Source of the DNA: Amycolatopsis bartoniae
GTDB lineage: Bacteria > Actinomycetota > Actinomycetes > Mycobacteriales > Pseudonocardiaceae
Assembly: GCF_014191255.1 (NCBI RefSeq)
Contig: NZ_JACHWH010000005.1
Span: 1 to 64,000 of the forward strand
DNA: 64,000 nucleotides
Reading direction: 5' to 3'
Part shown: piece after piece, positions 1 through 8,746 of the stretch
Layout of the letters: each line of letters opens with the position of its first letter
Position numbering within the stretch: position 1 is the stretch's first letter
Program-made: the position numbers and the translations under genes
Notes under the pieces: model-generated
The model's input: the letters and a program-made list of their open reading frames with translations, nothing else
Database searches by the model: none
Told to the model about the DNA's origin: nothing

Positions 1-1
1 C

Positions 2-1438
2 GGCTGGGCGGTGGCGGCCCCGCACGTGCTGGCCGTCGCCGGACCCGGCGACACCGACGCGGTCGAGGTCCTGCGCCGCGCCGCGCACGAGGTGCTCGAG
101 ACGATGTCGGTCACCTCGGCCACGTTCATCCGGCACGCGTTCGACCTGACGCTGCCCGGTGACCCGCTGCGGGGCCCACTGGGCGCCGACGTCGTGGGCG
201 TGCTCATCCGCGCGCGAGATCATGCTGGTGCGACGAGGTTCGCGGACGCTTTGCTGTCCGAAGTGGACGATCCGGACGTGGTGGCGACGGTCCGGCTCCA
301 GCTGCTGCCCCGGTTGTGGTCCGTCGGCGACCGGGCCGAGCTGGCCCGGAGAGCCGAGGGCGTGGCGGGCGCGACGGCGGAGCTTTCCGCGCGGCTGGCG
401 GAGTATCGCGCGATCGCGACCGGCGAGCCGGTGGATCCGGGCGAGGACGAGACCGCGCGGGCACTGGCCGAGATCGCCACGGCGGAGCGGACTCCTTCTT
501 TCGCGGTCGCGGCGGAGTCGTACGCCCGCGCGCGGAAGGCGTTGCCGGGAGCGGCCGGGATGCCCGGCGCGGGAGACCTCGAACTGCGGGAGCTGCTCGC
601 GCGCGCCCGGCTCGACGACCTCGACGGTGCGCTCGCGGGTCTCGCGAGCTACGCGTCCGACTCGTGGCTGGCGCCGCAGGCGGCGTGGCTGCGGGCGGTG
701 GTGTGCCGGGGCGCGGGCAGGCTGGACGAGGCCGCGGAGCATGCGGAGCAGTCGTTGCGGCTGCTGGCGGAGGTGCACGAGTGGCACCTCGAAGGCCGCG
801 TCCGGGCGGTGCTCGCCGAGCTGGCCCTGCTGCGGGGCGAGGCGAACGGGGACGTCGGCGAGCTGGACCTGCCCTGGCCGGAGGAGCGGCTGGTGCACGT
901 CGCGCACGCCGAGGACGAACGGCTGGTGGCGCTGGCGCGGGAGAACCCCGGAGTGGCGAGCGTGCAGGGGGCCGCGGCGCTCGTGACCGGCGATCCCGCG
1001 CGGGCCGTCGAGCTGCTGCGGACGGTGCCGCGACCCCTGTTGCTCGCCCGCGCGGAGGAGGAGCTGGGCCGCACGCTGCTCGCGTCCGGCGACCGTGCCA
1101 CGGCGATCCCGAGTCTCGACAGCGCCCGCGACCGGTTCGCGGCGCTGGGGGCGGCCGCGCCGGCGTTGCGGGTTCAGCGGGTGCTGCACGCGGCGGGCGT
1201 GCGGCGCCGTCGCTGGGCGGCGGTGCCACAACGGCCCGAGCACGGCTGGGACGCGCTGACCGCCATGGAGCGCCGGGTGGCGCTGCTCGTGGCCGACGGC
1301 CACACCAACCGCTCGGCGGCGGCCGCGCTGTCGGTCTCCCCCAGCACGGTCGGCACCCACCTGCGCGCGGTGTTCGGCAAGCTGGGCGTGCACTCGCGGG
1401 TCCAGCTGGCGAAGGTGGTGCTGGAGCGAGACTCGTGA
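2..1438 (+). CDS. LuxR-family transcriptional regulator, 5' end outside window
   Basis: The reading frame is open from base 2, so the gene probably begins upstream and only its C-terminal part is here. The visible protein is Ala/Arg/Leu-rich helical sequence, typical of the TPR-like middle of large LuxR (LAL) regulators. It ends in a LuxR/GerE helix-turn-helix of about 60 residues (TAMERRVALLVADG, then SVSPSTVGTHLRAVFGKLGV). No AAA+ Walker motifs are seen, which fits loss of the N-terminus at the window edge. It converges on another LuxR gene at 1651-4200. The target genes cannot be told from sequence. An internal GTG at 11 could be a start, but no Shine-Dalgarno sequence is visible in the bases available. 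Confidence 0.85.
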   Translation, partial: GWAVAAPHVLAVAGPGDTDAVEVLRRAAHEVLETMSVTSATFIRHAFDLTLPGDPLRGPLGADVVGVLIRARDHAGATRFADALLSEVDDPDVVATVRLQLLPRLWSVGDRAELARRAEGVAGATAELSARLAEYRAIATGEPVDPGEDETARALAEIATAERTPSFAVAAESYARARKALPGAAGMPGAGDLELRELLARARLDDLDGALAGLASYASDSWLAPQAAWLRAVVCRGAGRLDEAAEHAEQSLRLLAEVHEWHLEGRVRAVLAELALLRGEANGDVGELDLPWPEERLVHVAHAEDERLVALARENPGVASVQGAAALVTGDPARAVELLRTVPRPLLLARAEEELGRTLLASGDRATAIPSLDSARDRFAALGAAAPALRVQRVLHAAGVRRRRWAAVPQRPEHGWDALTAMERRVALLVADGHTNRSAAAALSVSPSTVGTHLRAVFGKLGVHSRVQLAKVVLERDS

Positions 1439-1526
1439 CCGCCGCGCGTAGCGCGCGGGTGGCAAGCCGCCCGGCCGCTGGTACGGCAGGCGAGGGCTGG
1501 CGCAGCTGCGGGTGGCGGGCCGACCG

Positions 1527-1565
1527 CCGGACGGCAACCGCGTCAGCGGGCCAGGCCCGCGCGGG
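1527..1565. repeat. Ectopic copy of the 3' end of the neighbouring LuxR gene
   Basis: These 39 bases match 1635-1673 at 38 of 39 positions (mismatch at 1542 versus 1650). The second copy contains the stop codon and last codons of the minus-strand LuxR gene (1651-4200). This one lies in the convergent intergenic space and encodes nothing. The motif ccggacggca occurs a third time near 1597. Confidence 0.85.
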
Positions 1566-1634
1566 CGAGGGATCGCAAGGCGCCCGAAGTACCCGCCCGG
1601 ACGGCACACGCCGCAGCGAGCGAGCGTCACCCGG

Positions 1635-1673
1635 CCGGACGGCAACCGCCTCAGCGGGCCAGGCCCGCGCGGG
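1635..1673. repeat. Parental copy of the duplicated LuxR 3' end
   Basis: This is the partner of 1527-1565, offset by 108 bases. It covers 16 bases downstream of the stop codon and the last seven to eight codons (LTRAGLAR-stop) of the minus-strand LuxR gene. The duplication therefore includes coding end, stop and 3' flank. Confidence 0.85.
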
Positions 1674-4200
1674 TCAGGGCGCCTGCCAGTTCCACCCGTG
1701 AGCGCAGGTTGAGCCGCACGAAGATGTTCCTCAGGTGGTGCTCCACGGTGCGCTGCGAGAGCATCAGGCGGCTCGCGATCTCGCGGTTGGTCTCACCCGC
1801 CGCGACGAGCCGGGCGATCTGCTCCTGCTGCGGCGTCAGGCCCTGCACCGACGGCGTGGCCTGCCGGGCCGCGCTGTCGCCCGCCGCACGCAGTTCCGTG
1901 CGCACCCGTTCCGTCCAGTAGTCCGCGCCGCAGGCCTGCACCAGCCGCAGGGCGTCCCGCAGCTGCGCGCGTGCCTCCCGGGTGCGGCGTTCCCGGCGCA
2001 ACCTGCGCGCGTACAGCAACTCCGTCCTCGCCAGTTCGAGCGTCGCCCCACCGGTGCGGTGCAGATCCAGCGCCGCCTGGAAATGCCGCTCCGCCACCGC
2101 GAAGTCCTCGGCCAGCAGCGCCCGGCACCGGGCCGCCAGCGCTTGCCAGCTCGCTGTGCCGGTCTCCCGCGCCCAGCACTCGTACCGGTCCAGCGCCGCC
2201 TCGGCCGGGGCGCGTTGTCCACACCGGATCGCGGCCTCCACGAGCTGCGGCGCGGCCGCCACCCGCAGCATCGGCCGCGCCGCTTCCCCGCCCAGCAGCG
2301 GCACCAGCCGGCGCAGAGCGTCCTCGGGCTGGTCGTCGAGCAGGTCGAGACATGCGCGGACCCACTGCGCGACCGCGGCCGCCCGGCCCAGCCCGGCCGC
2401 CTCGATCCGCGGCGCCGCCTGGTCCAGGCGGGCGAGTGCGGCCTCCCGGTCACCGAGTGAGGCCGACGCCAGCGCGGCCAGCACCAGGTGGTCGGCCTCG
2501 CTGTTGCGCTGCCCCGCGGCCTGCGCGGCCGACACGCCCCGCACCGCCGCCGCGAGCGCCATCCGCGGGCGGTCGAGCAGCGCGGCGGTGAGCGCCAGCT
2601 GGGCCAGGGCCGCGGGCAGCAGCGTGTCGTCGGCCGCGATGCGTGAACGGCTCACCGCGGCGCACGCCCGGTCGTGCGCGAGCTGCGGCTCGCCCAGGAC
2701 CATCGCCGCCTCGCCGGCCCACAGCGCCGACCGCACGTCCCGGCTCGCGCCGCCTTCCGCGAGCACCTGCCGCAACGCCTCCCGTCCCGTGGCCAGGTTC
2801 CCGCGGAACGTCTCGGCCATCCCGGAGAAGTACGCGGCCATCAGCGGCACGGCCGGCCACGGAGGCACCTGGGGATCCGGCTGCTGCCCGGCCGCGCTGC
2901 GGGCCTCCTCGGCGAGCAGCAACGCGACCGCCGCCTCCTCGGCGGGCAGGTGCTCCGCGGCGAGTGACAGCTCGTGGTAGGCCAGCGCGGGCACGCCGTC
3001 CCGCAGCTCGATTTCGCCTTGCAGCACGAGAATCCGGCCGGTCTGCGCCTCGGTGCCCGCGTGCTCCCGCGCCTGGCGCAGCAGTCCCCGCGCCGGGAAC
3101 GCGGACCCCGCGGCCCAGTACCGGGCGGCCGCCGCCAGCAGCCGGTCGGCCTTCGCCTCGCCGGGTGGGGTGAGGTCCGCGGCCCGGTGCAGGGCCTCCG
3201 CCGCGCGGCCCGGCGCCTCCCGAGCCGCCGCGGCGGCCAGTTCGGCGGCGATCCCGGGGCCCGGTTCGCCCGCGGCGCGGGCGCGGTGCCAGATCCACTG
3301 CGCCCGGTGGCAGTGCCGGTCGAGCGCGCCGGCGAGCGCGCGGTGGGCCGCCCGCCGGTCGTCCTCGGTCGCGTCCGCGTAGACCGTGGCCCGCACCGCC
3401 GGGCTCACGGCGCGGACCTCGTCCCCGCTGACCAGCACGAACTCCGAACGCAGGCATTCGCTCAGCGCACTCTCGTCGCAGTGCGCGAGCACGCGGACGT
3501 CCAGGACGGTGTCGCAGCACGCGATGAGCACCAGCCGCCGGGCGCCGGGTGACAGCGCGGCCAGCTCCTCGGCCAGCCGGGTGCGTTGCCGCCCCAGCGG
3601 CAGCGCACGGGGCAGCGGCTGCCGCCCGGCGAGCTGCGCCGGGGTCAGGGCTCCGGCGAGCGCCAGCAGGTCCGCGGGATTGCCCGCGGCGGAGGCGACG
3701 AGTGTGGTGCGCACCGCCGGCTCGAAGTCCCCCACCAGCTGGTCGGCGTCCTCGTCGGACAGCGCGGACAGCGGGACCTCCGGCAGGCCGGCGAGTGGCT
3801 CGTTCCCGCCCGGCGGCACCGCGAACACGAACCCGGCGGCGCGGTGCGCGCAGCGCCGGGCGGCGAAGGCCAGCGCGTCGAGGGAGGCGCTGTCGAGGCG
3901 GTGGGCGTCGTCGACCAGCACCAGCACGGGCTCGCCGAGCGCGCCGAGCAGGTCATCCGGGCGGCCGCCGGTCAGCCGTTCCAGGCCCGCCCCCGGCAGC
4001 CCGGCCTCGGCGGCGATCCCGGCGAGTCGCAGCACCCGCAGTTCCCCCGCAGCCTCTTCGGCGGCGGTGAGCAGGGCGGACTTTCCCGTTCCCCGGGCAC
4101 CGGTCAGGACGAGCGCGCCGCCCCGGCCGCGGCGGACCGCCTGGACGAGCGCGGTCAACCGGGCCACTTCCGCGTGGCGGCCGTGCAGCGGAGCCGACAT
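1651..4200 (-). CDS. Large ATP-binding LuxR (LAL) family regulator
   Basis: 849-aa protein with an N-terminal AAA+/STAND ATPase and a C-terminal LuxR DNA-binding domain. Walker A is GARGTGKS at residues 34-41. A Walker B-like stretch (VLVLVDDAHRLDS) lies near residue 100. A long helical TPR-like middle follows, then the GerE-type HTH at about 785-845 (ETNREIASRLMLSQRTVEHH). I chose ATG at 4200 because GGTGGGGG precedes it; an upstream in-frame ATG at 4239 has no such site. LAL proteins usually sense an inducer and activate sugar or secondary-metabolite genes, but nothing next to it says which. It converges on another LuxR gene. Confidence 0.9.
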   Translation of the reverse strand: MSAPLHGRHAEVARLTALVQAVRRGRGGALVLTGARGTGKSALLTAAEEAAGELRVLRLAGIAAEAGLPGAGLERLTGGRPDDLLGALGEPVLVLVDDAHRLDSASLDALAFAARRCAHRAAGFVFAVPPGGNEPLAGLPEVPLSALSDEDADQLVGDFEPAVRTTLVASAAGNPADLLALAGALTPAQLAGRQPLPRALPLGRQRTRLAEELAALSPGARRLVLIACCDTVLDVRVLAHCDESALSECLRSEFVLVSGDEVRAVSPAVRATVYADATEDDRRAAHRALAGALDRHCHRAQWIWHRARAAGEPGPGIAAELAAAAAREAPGRAAEALHRAADLTPPGEAKADRLLAAAARYWAAGSAFPARGLLRQAREHAGTEAQTGRILVLQGEIELRDGVPALAYHELSLAAEHLPAEEAAVALLLAEEARSAAGQQPDPQVPPWPAVPLMAAYFSGMAETFRGNLATGREALRQVLAEGGASRDVRSALWAGEAAMVLGEPQLAHDRACAAVSRSRIAADDTLLPAALAQLALTAALLDRPRMALAAAVRGVSAAQAAGQRNSEADHLVLAALASASLGDREAALARLDQAAPRIEAAGLGRAAAVAQWVRACLDLLDDQPEDALRRLVPLLGGEAARPMLRVAAAPQLVEAAIRCGQRAPAEAALDRYECWARETGTASWQALAARCRALLAEDFAVAERHFQAALDLHRTGGATLELARTELLYARRLRRERRTREARAQLRDALRLVQACGADYWTERVRTELRAAGDSAARQATPSVQGLTPQQEQIARLVAAGETNREIASRLMLSQRTVEHHLRNIFVRLNLRSRVELAGALTRAGLAR

Positions 4201-4319
4201 CGCACCCCCACCGGTGCTGAAAATCGTTGTCGAACACATCAGACAACACGGGAATCACCCAGCGCAAGGAGACTCCGGGCACACCGGTGAATACACCGAT
4301 GCGACCCGGCACAGGCCGC

Positions 4320-4612
4320 GGTGAGGCCCTACCAGCACGGCCCCGACCCCACGGAGCCGTCCCGCTCGCGCCGTGGGACCTGAACAAGAACTTCTCCTCG
4401 GTCACCGTGCCCACGTTCATCATCGGCGGGCAGAGCGACACGGTCGCGCCGGTGGCCTCGCACGCCGAGCCGTTCTACGACTCGCTCCCGTCTACAGTGG
4501 ACTGTCGTGGTTCAAGCGCTTCCTCGACGACGACACGCGCTACGACCAGCTCCTGTGCCCGGCCCCGACGGACTCGACGATCTCGCAGTACCTCGACACC
4601 TGCCCGTACTGA
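4320..4612 (+). pseudogene. Remnant of a cutinase / polyester hydrolase (PET-hydrolase-like alpha/beta hydrolase)
   Basis: Two pieces in different frames recall the C-terminal third of actinobacterial cutinases such as the Thermobifida enzymes. Frame of 4320: [17 protein letters not shown] and [13 protein letters not shown], ending near FYDSLPS at about 4490. The other frame resumes at about 4493: [19 protein letters not shown], ending TCPY-stop at 4612. The intact family has about 30 residues between these pieces, carrying the catalytic His; they are missing here, with a frameshift. The N-terminal half with signal peptide and GHSMG nucleophile is also absent. The catalytic Asp (in SDTVAP) and the two C-terminal disulfide cysteines remain. 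The gene cannot be functional. Family identity is from remembered sequences. Confidence 0.8.
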
Positions 4613-4621
4613 GGCCGAAGT

Positions 4622-6547
4622 TCACTGCCAGGCCGGCAACAGCGGGTCGTGCCGGGTGCGGCGGCCTTCGATGCGCACCGGGCTCGCCGTCGGGGCGTAG
4701 CCCGCCGCCACGACGGTGTACTCCCCCGGCGGCAGGCCCTCGATCCGGTACCGGCCCGTCTCGTCGGCCACCGCCCGGTGGCGGACCTCCCCGTCCGCGC
4801 CGACGACGTCCACCCGCGCGTACGGCACCGGGCCCGCGGGGCCGGACACCAGTCCCGACAGGCGCACCGCCCGCTCGAACGCGAAGTCCGCCGTCACCGG
4901 CCCGCCGTCCACCCGCAGCTGCCGCACCACCGGCTCCTGCCCGGGCGCCGACGCCAGCAGCAGGTAGTCCCCCGCCTCGGCGGGCAGCTCGAACGTGCCG
5001 TCCGGGCCCGCGGTCGTGCGCTGGGATTGGTTGGTGCGCAAGGAAGTCAGCGTCAACGTGACCGGTGCGCCCGTCACCGTGCCGCGCACGACGGGGCGGA
5101 CCGCGTCCGCCTCCCGCGGCTTCCGGCGCCGGCCCGACAGCAGGATGTCGCCCAGGCCGACGAGCAGCGCGACCCCGACCAGCACCACGGCGCCGACCAG
5201 CCCGTGTGCCGCCGACGAGTGGTAGTCGCCCCGCGAACGAGTGAGCTGGCCGAAGAACAGCGAGCCGCCGAGCGCGGTCCCGATCGCCGCGCCCACGCGC
5301 TGGCCCGTCTGCAGCACGCCCGCCGCGGTCCCGCCCTCCGCGGGCGGCACCTCCTCCAGCGCGAGCGTCTGGTTGGGCGCGATCACGAACCCACTGCCGA
5401 ACCCGGCCACGAACAGCGGCCCGGCCAGCACGAGTGCCGCGTTCGCGCCGTCGTACTCCCCCACCAGCCAGGCCGTCCCGCCGAGCCCGAGCACGACCAG
5501 CACGATCCCGGACACCACCAGCGGCCTGCCGAACCGGTGCACGATCCGGCCGCCGATCGCGGGCGAGATCGCCGACCCGATCGCGAACGCGAGCAGCGAG
5601 CACCCCGCCTCCAGCGGCGAGTAGCCCAGCCCTTGCTGGAAGAACAGCGTCATGACCAGGAAGATCCCGGTGAACCCGGCGAAGTAGACCATGCCGAGCA
5701 GCGAGCCCATCGAGTAGCTGCGCACCGTCAGCAGCTTGAGGTTCACCAGCGGGTTGCGGCCCCGCGCGCCGAGGAAGCGTTCCCACAGCACGAACAGCAC
5801 GAGCAGCGCCGCGCCCACGCCGATGAGCCACCAGCGCGGCTTCGACGTGGACTCCTCCGCCTCGACCAGCGGCAGCATCACCGCGACCACCGCGAGGCCC
5901 AGCAGCACCGTGCCGAGCAGGTCCGGCGCTCGGCGCGGACCGGCGCGGTGGTCGTGCGGCAGCAGCCGGGCGCCGAACACGATCGCGAGCAGGCCGATCG
6001 GCAGGTTCACGTAGAAGACGTAGCGCCAGCCCTCGTCGATCCCGATGCCCTGGATGAGCAGCCCGCCCAGCAGCGGCCCGACCGCGGTGGACAGCCCCAC
6101 CGTCGCGCCGAACAACCCGAACGCCTTGCCGCGCTCGCGGCCGGAGAACAGCTGCTGGATCATCCCGATGACCTGCGGGTTGAGCAGACCGCCCGCGACA
6201 CCCTGGCACAGCCGCGCGACCACCAGCCACGTCGCGTTCTGCGCCGCGCCGCACAGCACGCTGGTGGCGACGAACAGCAGCAGGCCGAGCAGGAACATCC
6301 GCTTGCGGCCGTAGTCGTCGCCGAGCCGCCCGGAGGGCACGAGCGCCAGGCCGAACGTCAACGCGTAGCCGGACACCACCCACGAGACGTCGGCCGGGGT
6401 GGCGCCGATGCCGTGCTCCATCGACGGCAGCGCGACGTTGACGATGCTCACGTCGAGCAGGGTCATGAAGCCCGCGACGAGACAGATCCACAGCGCGCGC
6501 CAGCGCCGGGGGTCGGGGTTGCCCGTTGAGTTCACCACGTCATCCAC
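4622..6547 (-). CDS. MFS drug exporter (DHA2/EmrB type) with C-terminal carboxypeptidase-regulatory-like domains
   Basis: 641 aa. Residues 1 to about 480 are a 14-helix major facilitator of the DHA2 family: [12 protein letters not shown] in helix 1 and [14 protein letters not shown] in the first cytoplasmic loop. About 155 extra residues follow that look like two beta-sandwich carboxypeptidase-regulatory domains ([17 protein letters not shown], then [18 protein letters not shown]). Such domains are normally extracytoplasmic, yet 14 helices would put the tail in the cytoplasm. The GTG start at 6547 lacks a clear Shine-Dalgarno sequence; a second in-frame GTG lies at 6538. The divergent MarR gene at 6596 and the palindrome between them suggest MarR-controlled efflux. 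The substrate is unknown. Confidence 0.88.
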   Translation of the reverse strand: MDDVVNSTGNPDPRRWRALWICLVAGFMTLLDVSIVNVALPSMEHGIGATPADVSWVVSGYALTFGLALVPSGRLGDDYGRKRMFLLGLLLFVATSVLCGAAQNATWLVVARLCQGVAGGLLNPQVIGMIQQLFSGRERGKAFGLFGATVGLSTAVGPLLGGLLIQGIGIDEGWRYVFYVNLPIGLLAIVFGARLLPHDHRAGPRRAPDLLGTVLLGLAVVAVMLPLVEAEESTSKPRWWLIGVGAALLVLFVLWERFLGARGRNPLVNLKLLTVRSYSMGSLLGMVYFAGFTGIFLVMTLFFQQGLGYSPLEAGCSLLAFAIGSAISPAIGGRIVHRFGRPLVVSGIVLVVLGLGGTAWLVGEYDGANAALVLAGPLFVAGFGSGFVIAPNQTLALEEVPPAEGGTAAGVLQTGQRVGAAIGTALGGSLFFGQLTRSRGDYHSSAAHGLVGAVVLVGVALLVGLGDILLSGRRRKPREADAVRPVVRGTVTGAPVTLTLTSLRTNQSQRTTAGPDGTFELPAEAGDYLLLASAPGQEPVVRQLRVDGGPVTADFAFERAVRLSGLVSGPAGPVPYARVDVVGADGEVRHRAVADETGRYRIEGLPPGEYTVVAAGYAPTASPVRIEGRRTRHDPLLPAWQ

Positions 6548-6561
6548 AGTAGATTCGAGAC

Positions 6562-6578
6562 CAGTAAGAAGTTTACTG
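6562..6578. promoter_or_regulatory. Candidate MarR operator
   Basis: Perfect 6-bp inverted repeat CAGTAA-gaagt-TTACTG between the divergent MFS (start 6547) and MarR (start 6596) genes. It is AT-rich in a GC-rich chromosome. Size and placement fit a MarR dimer site repressing both genes. Confidence 0.6.
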
Positions 6579-6595
6579 AGCTAAGGATACCGGCG

Positions 6596-7108
6596 ATGAC
6601 GGGTGGCACACCACGTGACCGGGTCGACATCCTCATGGACGAGATACCCGAGCACAGCGAGGCGGAATCCACCGCGAAGGCGCTGGCCTTCCGGCTGCGC
6701 CGGGTCGCGCACCGGCTGGAGACCGAGCTGCGCCGGGAGCTGGCCGCGTTCGGCATCGAACTGTGGGAGCTGGAGCTGCTGGGCGCGCTGAAGCGGGCCG
6801 GGCCGCCGTACCGGCTGTCCGCGGGCGCGCTGCTCGACAGCATGCGCGTGACCTCGGGCGGGGTGACGAAACGGGTCGCCGGGCTCGAACGCAAGGGCTG
6901 GGTGCGCCGCGAGACGGACCCGGACGACCGCAGGCAGATCCTGGTGGGCCTGACCGAAACCGGCCTGAGCAGGGCGAAAGAGGTGTTCGGCACCAAGACC
7001 CAGACCGAGACGCGGCTGCTGTCGGCCCTGTCCCCGGCGGCGCAGCGGCGGCTCAACGACGACCTGCGCCGGCTGCTCGTCGCACTGGAAGGCGCCGCCG
7101 GGAACTGA
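6596..7108 (+). CDS. MarR-family transcriptional regulator
   Basis: 170-aa winged-helix protein. The MarR fold spans about residues 25-150. The recognition helix region is SAGALLDSMRVTSGGVTKRV and the wing is RRETDPDDRRQILVGLT, the DxRxxxxxLT signature of the family. ATG at 6596 follows AAGGA. It is transcribed away from the MFS exporter at 4622-6547, with a palindrome between them. The classic arrangement is a repressor that releases an efflux pump gene on binding a phenolic or drug ligand. Ligand unknown. Confidence 0.92.
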   Translation: MTGGTPRDRVDILMDEIPEHSEAESTAKALAFRLRRVAHRLETELRRELAAFGIELWELELLGALKRAGPPYRLSAGALLDSMRVTSGGVTKRVAGLERKGWVRRETDPDDRRQILVGLTETGLSRAKEVFGTKTQTETRLLSALSPAAQRRLNDDLRRLLVALEGAAGN

Positions 7109-7112
7109 CGGG

Positions 7113-7811
7113 TCACCAGGGCATTGGGGTGCCGTCCCAGGAGAAGAAGCCGCCGGTGGGGCCGTCGTCCGGCAGCAGGGCGAGCCGGACCGCGCCCGCG
7201 GCGGCCTCGGCCGGGTCGCCGTCACTCGCGGCGGCGCGGGCGTTCAGGTCGGTACGGCGCAGGCCGGGCGCGAGCGCGTTGACCTTGAAGCCGTCGCCGA
7301 GCGCCTGGGCGTAGTACAGCGTGAGCGCGTTGAGCGCCGCCTTCGACGACCGGTACCCCGCGCTCTTCCCGGTCACCGGGAACTGCCCGGCGCCGTTGAG
7401 CGACGCGGTGCCGCTGGAGACGTTCACGATGCGGGGGTGGGCCGAGCGGCGCAGCAGGGGCAGGAACGCGTTCGTCACCGCGAGGACGCCGAACACGTTC
7501 GTCTCGTACATGCGCCGGAGCTCGTCTGCCGTCGCCTCGGCCGGCGTACCCGCGCCGACGGAGATCCCCGCGTTGTTGACCAGGATGTCGAGCCGCTCGA
7601 CGCGCGAGGCCGCCGCCGCGATGCTGTCTTCGCCGGTCACATCGAGGACGAGCAGCCGTGCGCCGCCGCCGAGCTCGTCGACCGCCCGCTGCCCCCGCTC
7701 CGCGTCGCGCGAGCCGAGGAGGACGGTGCAGCCTGCGGCCAGCAGCGCCCGGGCGATCTCTTTGCCGATGCCCTTGTTGGCGCCGGTGACCAGTGCCGTG
7801 GAATCGTTCAT
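7113..7811 (-). CDS. Short-chain dehydrogenase/reductase (SDR)
   Basis: 232-aa classical SDR. The NAD(P)-binding motif TGANKGIG is at 9-16, NNAG at 79-82, the catalytic Ser near 132-133, and YxxxK at Tyr153/Lys157 (YRSSK). A basic residue (K13) in the glycine motif and SRD after beta-2 suggest NADPH. It ends 4 nt from the convergent MarR stop. It is divergent from the XRE regulator starting at 7886, so the pair probably forms a regulator/target unit. Substrate unknown. Confidence 0.92.
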   Translation of the reverse strand: MNDSTALVTGANKGIGKEIARALLAAGCTVLLGSRDAERGQRAVDELGGGARLLVLDVTGEDSIAAAASRVERLDILVNNAGISVGAGTPAEATADELRRMYETNVFGVLAVTNAFLPLLRRSAHPRIVNVSSGTASLNGAGQFPVTGKSAGYRSSKAALNALTLYYAQALGDGFKVNALAPGLRRTDLNARAAASDGDPAEAAAGAVRLALLPDDGPTGGFFSWDGTPMPW

Positions 7812-7885
7812 GGTGCCGACCCTGCTCCCGGCCGGGCGGCCCGGCCAGGGACGGACAGTCCCTGGTTACCGCGAGGAGGTGCGCG

Positions 7886-8680
7886 TTGTCCCGACAGGAA
7901 CTGGCTCGTTTCCTGCGCGATCGCCGTGAGCGGCTGCGCCCCGCGGACGTCGGCCTGCCCGCGGGTTCCCGCCGCCGCACGCCCGGGCTGCGCCGGGAGG
8001 AGGTCGCCGCGCTCGCCGCCATGTCGGTCGACTACTACGTGCGGCTCGAACAGGCACGGGGGCCGCGGCCGTCGCCGCGGATCCTCGACGCCGTCGCCGG
8101 CGCGCTCCGGCTGACCGAGGCCGAACACGGTCACCTGGTGCGCCTCGCCGAGGACGCACCGGCGCCCGCCGGGCCCGTGCGCCGCGTGCGGCCGCACGTC
8201 GCGAACCTCCTGGAGCGGCTGCCGGGAAGCGGCGCGATCGTCACCGACGCGACCTACACCGTCATCGGCTGGAACCCGCTCGCCCGCGCGCTGTACGGGA
8301 ACCTGGCGGCCAAGCCCAACCTGGCCCGCCGTTACTTCCTCGAAGGTCACCGCCCGGAGACGGGCTCCGGAGCCGAGTTCGGCCACATCGCCGTGGCGCG
8401 GCTGCGGGCCGCGGCCGACCGCTATCCCCGTGACGAGCCGCTGCGGCGCCTGCTGGCCGAGCTGCGCGCCGGGAGCGAGGAGTTCCGCGACATCTGGCGG
8501 GCCCATCCGGTGCACGCCCCCGGCCACCGCACCAAGACCGTGGTCCACCCCGAGGTCGGCCGGGTGCGCCTGCACTGCGACGTGCTCACCGTGCCCGAGG
8601 ACGACCAGCAGGTGGTGTTCGTCACCGCCGATCCCGGCAGCAGCGCCGAGCGGGCGCTGCGCCACCTGGTGCACGAGTGA
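7886..8680 (+). CDS. XRE-family regulator with MmyB-like ligand-binding domain
   Basis: 264 aa. The N-terminal helix-turn-helix spans about residues 1-80 (GSRRRTPGLRREEVAALAAM, then DYYVRLEQARG), followed by a C-terminal MmyB-type domain (VTDATYTVIGWNPLARALYG). Start: TTG at 7886, preceded at the right distance by GAGGAGGT (7873-7880). The frame stays open upstream, but an earlier start would overlap the divergent SDR gene. Members of this group usually regulate the adjacent divergent oxidoreductase, here the SDR at 7113-7811. The ligand is thought to be a small hydrophobic molecule in the family; none is indicated here. Confidence 0.9.
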   Translation: MSRQELARFLRDRRERLRPADVGLPAGSRRRTPGLRREEVAALAAMSVDYYVRLEQARGPRPSPRILDAVAGALRLTEAEHGHLVRLAEDAPAPAGPVRRVRPHVANLLERLPGSGAIVTDATYTVIGWNPLARALYGNLAAKPNLARRYFLEGHRPETGSGAEFGHIAVARLRAAADRYPRDEPLRRLLAELRAGSEEFRDIWRAHPVHAPGHRTKTVVHPEVGRVRLHCDVLTVPEDDQQVVFVTADPGSSAERALRHLVHE

Positions 8681-8688
8681 TCTCCGAT

Positions 8689-8716
8689 TTGACCGTGTCC
8701 CGGTCTGCACTACGTT
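8689..8716 (+). promoter_or_regulatory. Candidate sigma-70-type promoter of the GAF-ANTAR gene
   Basis: TTGACC at 8689-8694 and TACGTT at 8711-8716 with a 16-nt spacer. This sits 30 nt upstream of the ATG at 8747, in the only gap between the genes. The match to actinomycete housekeeping promoters is by eye. Confidence 0.5.
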
Positions 8717-8746
8717 GAGTGTCCGAAGCGACGACAGGAGCCGGGC

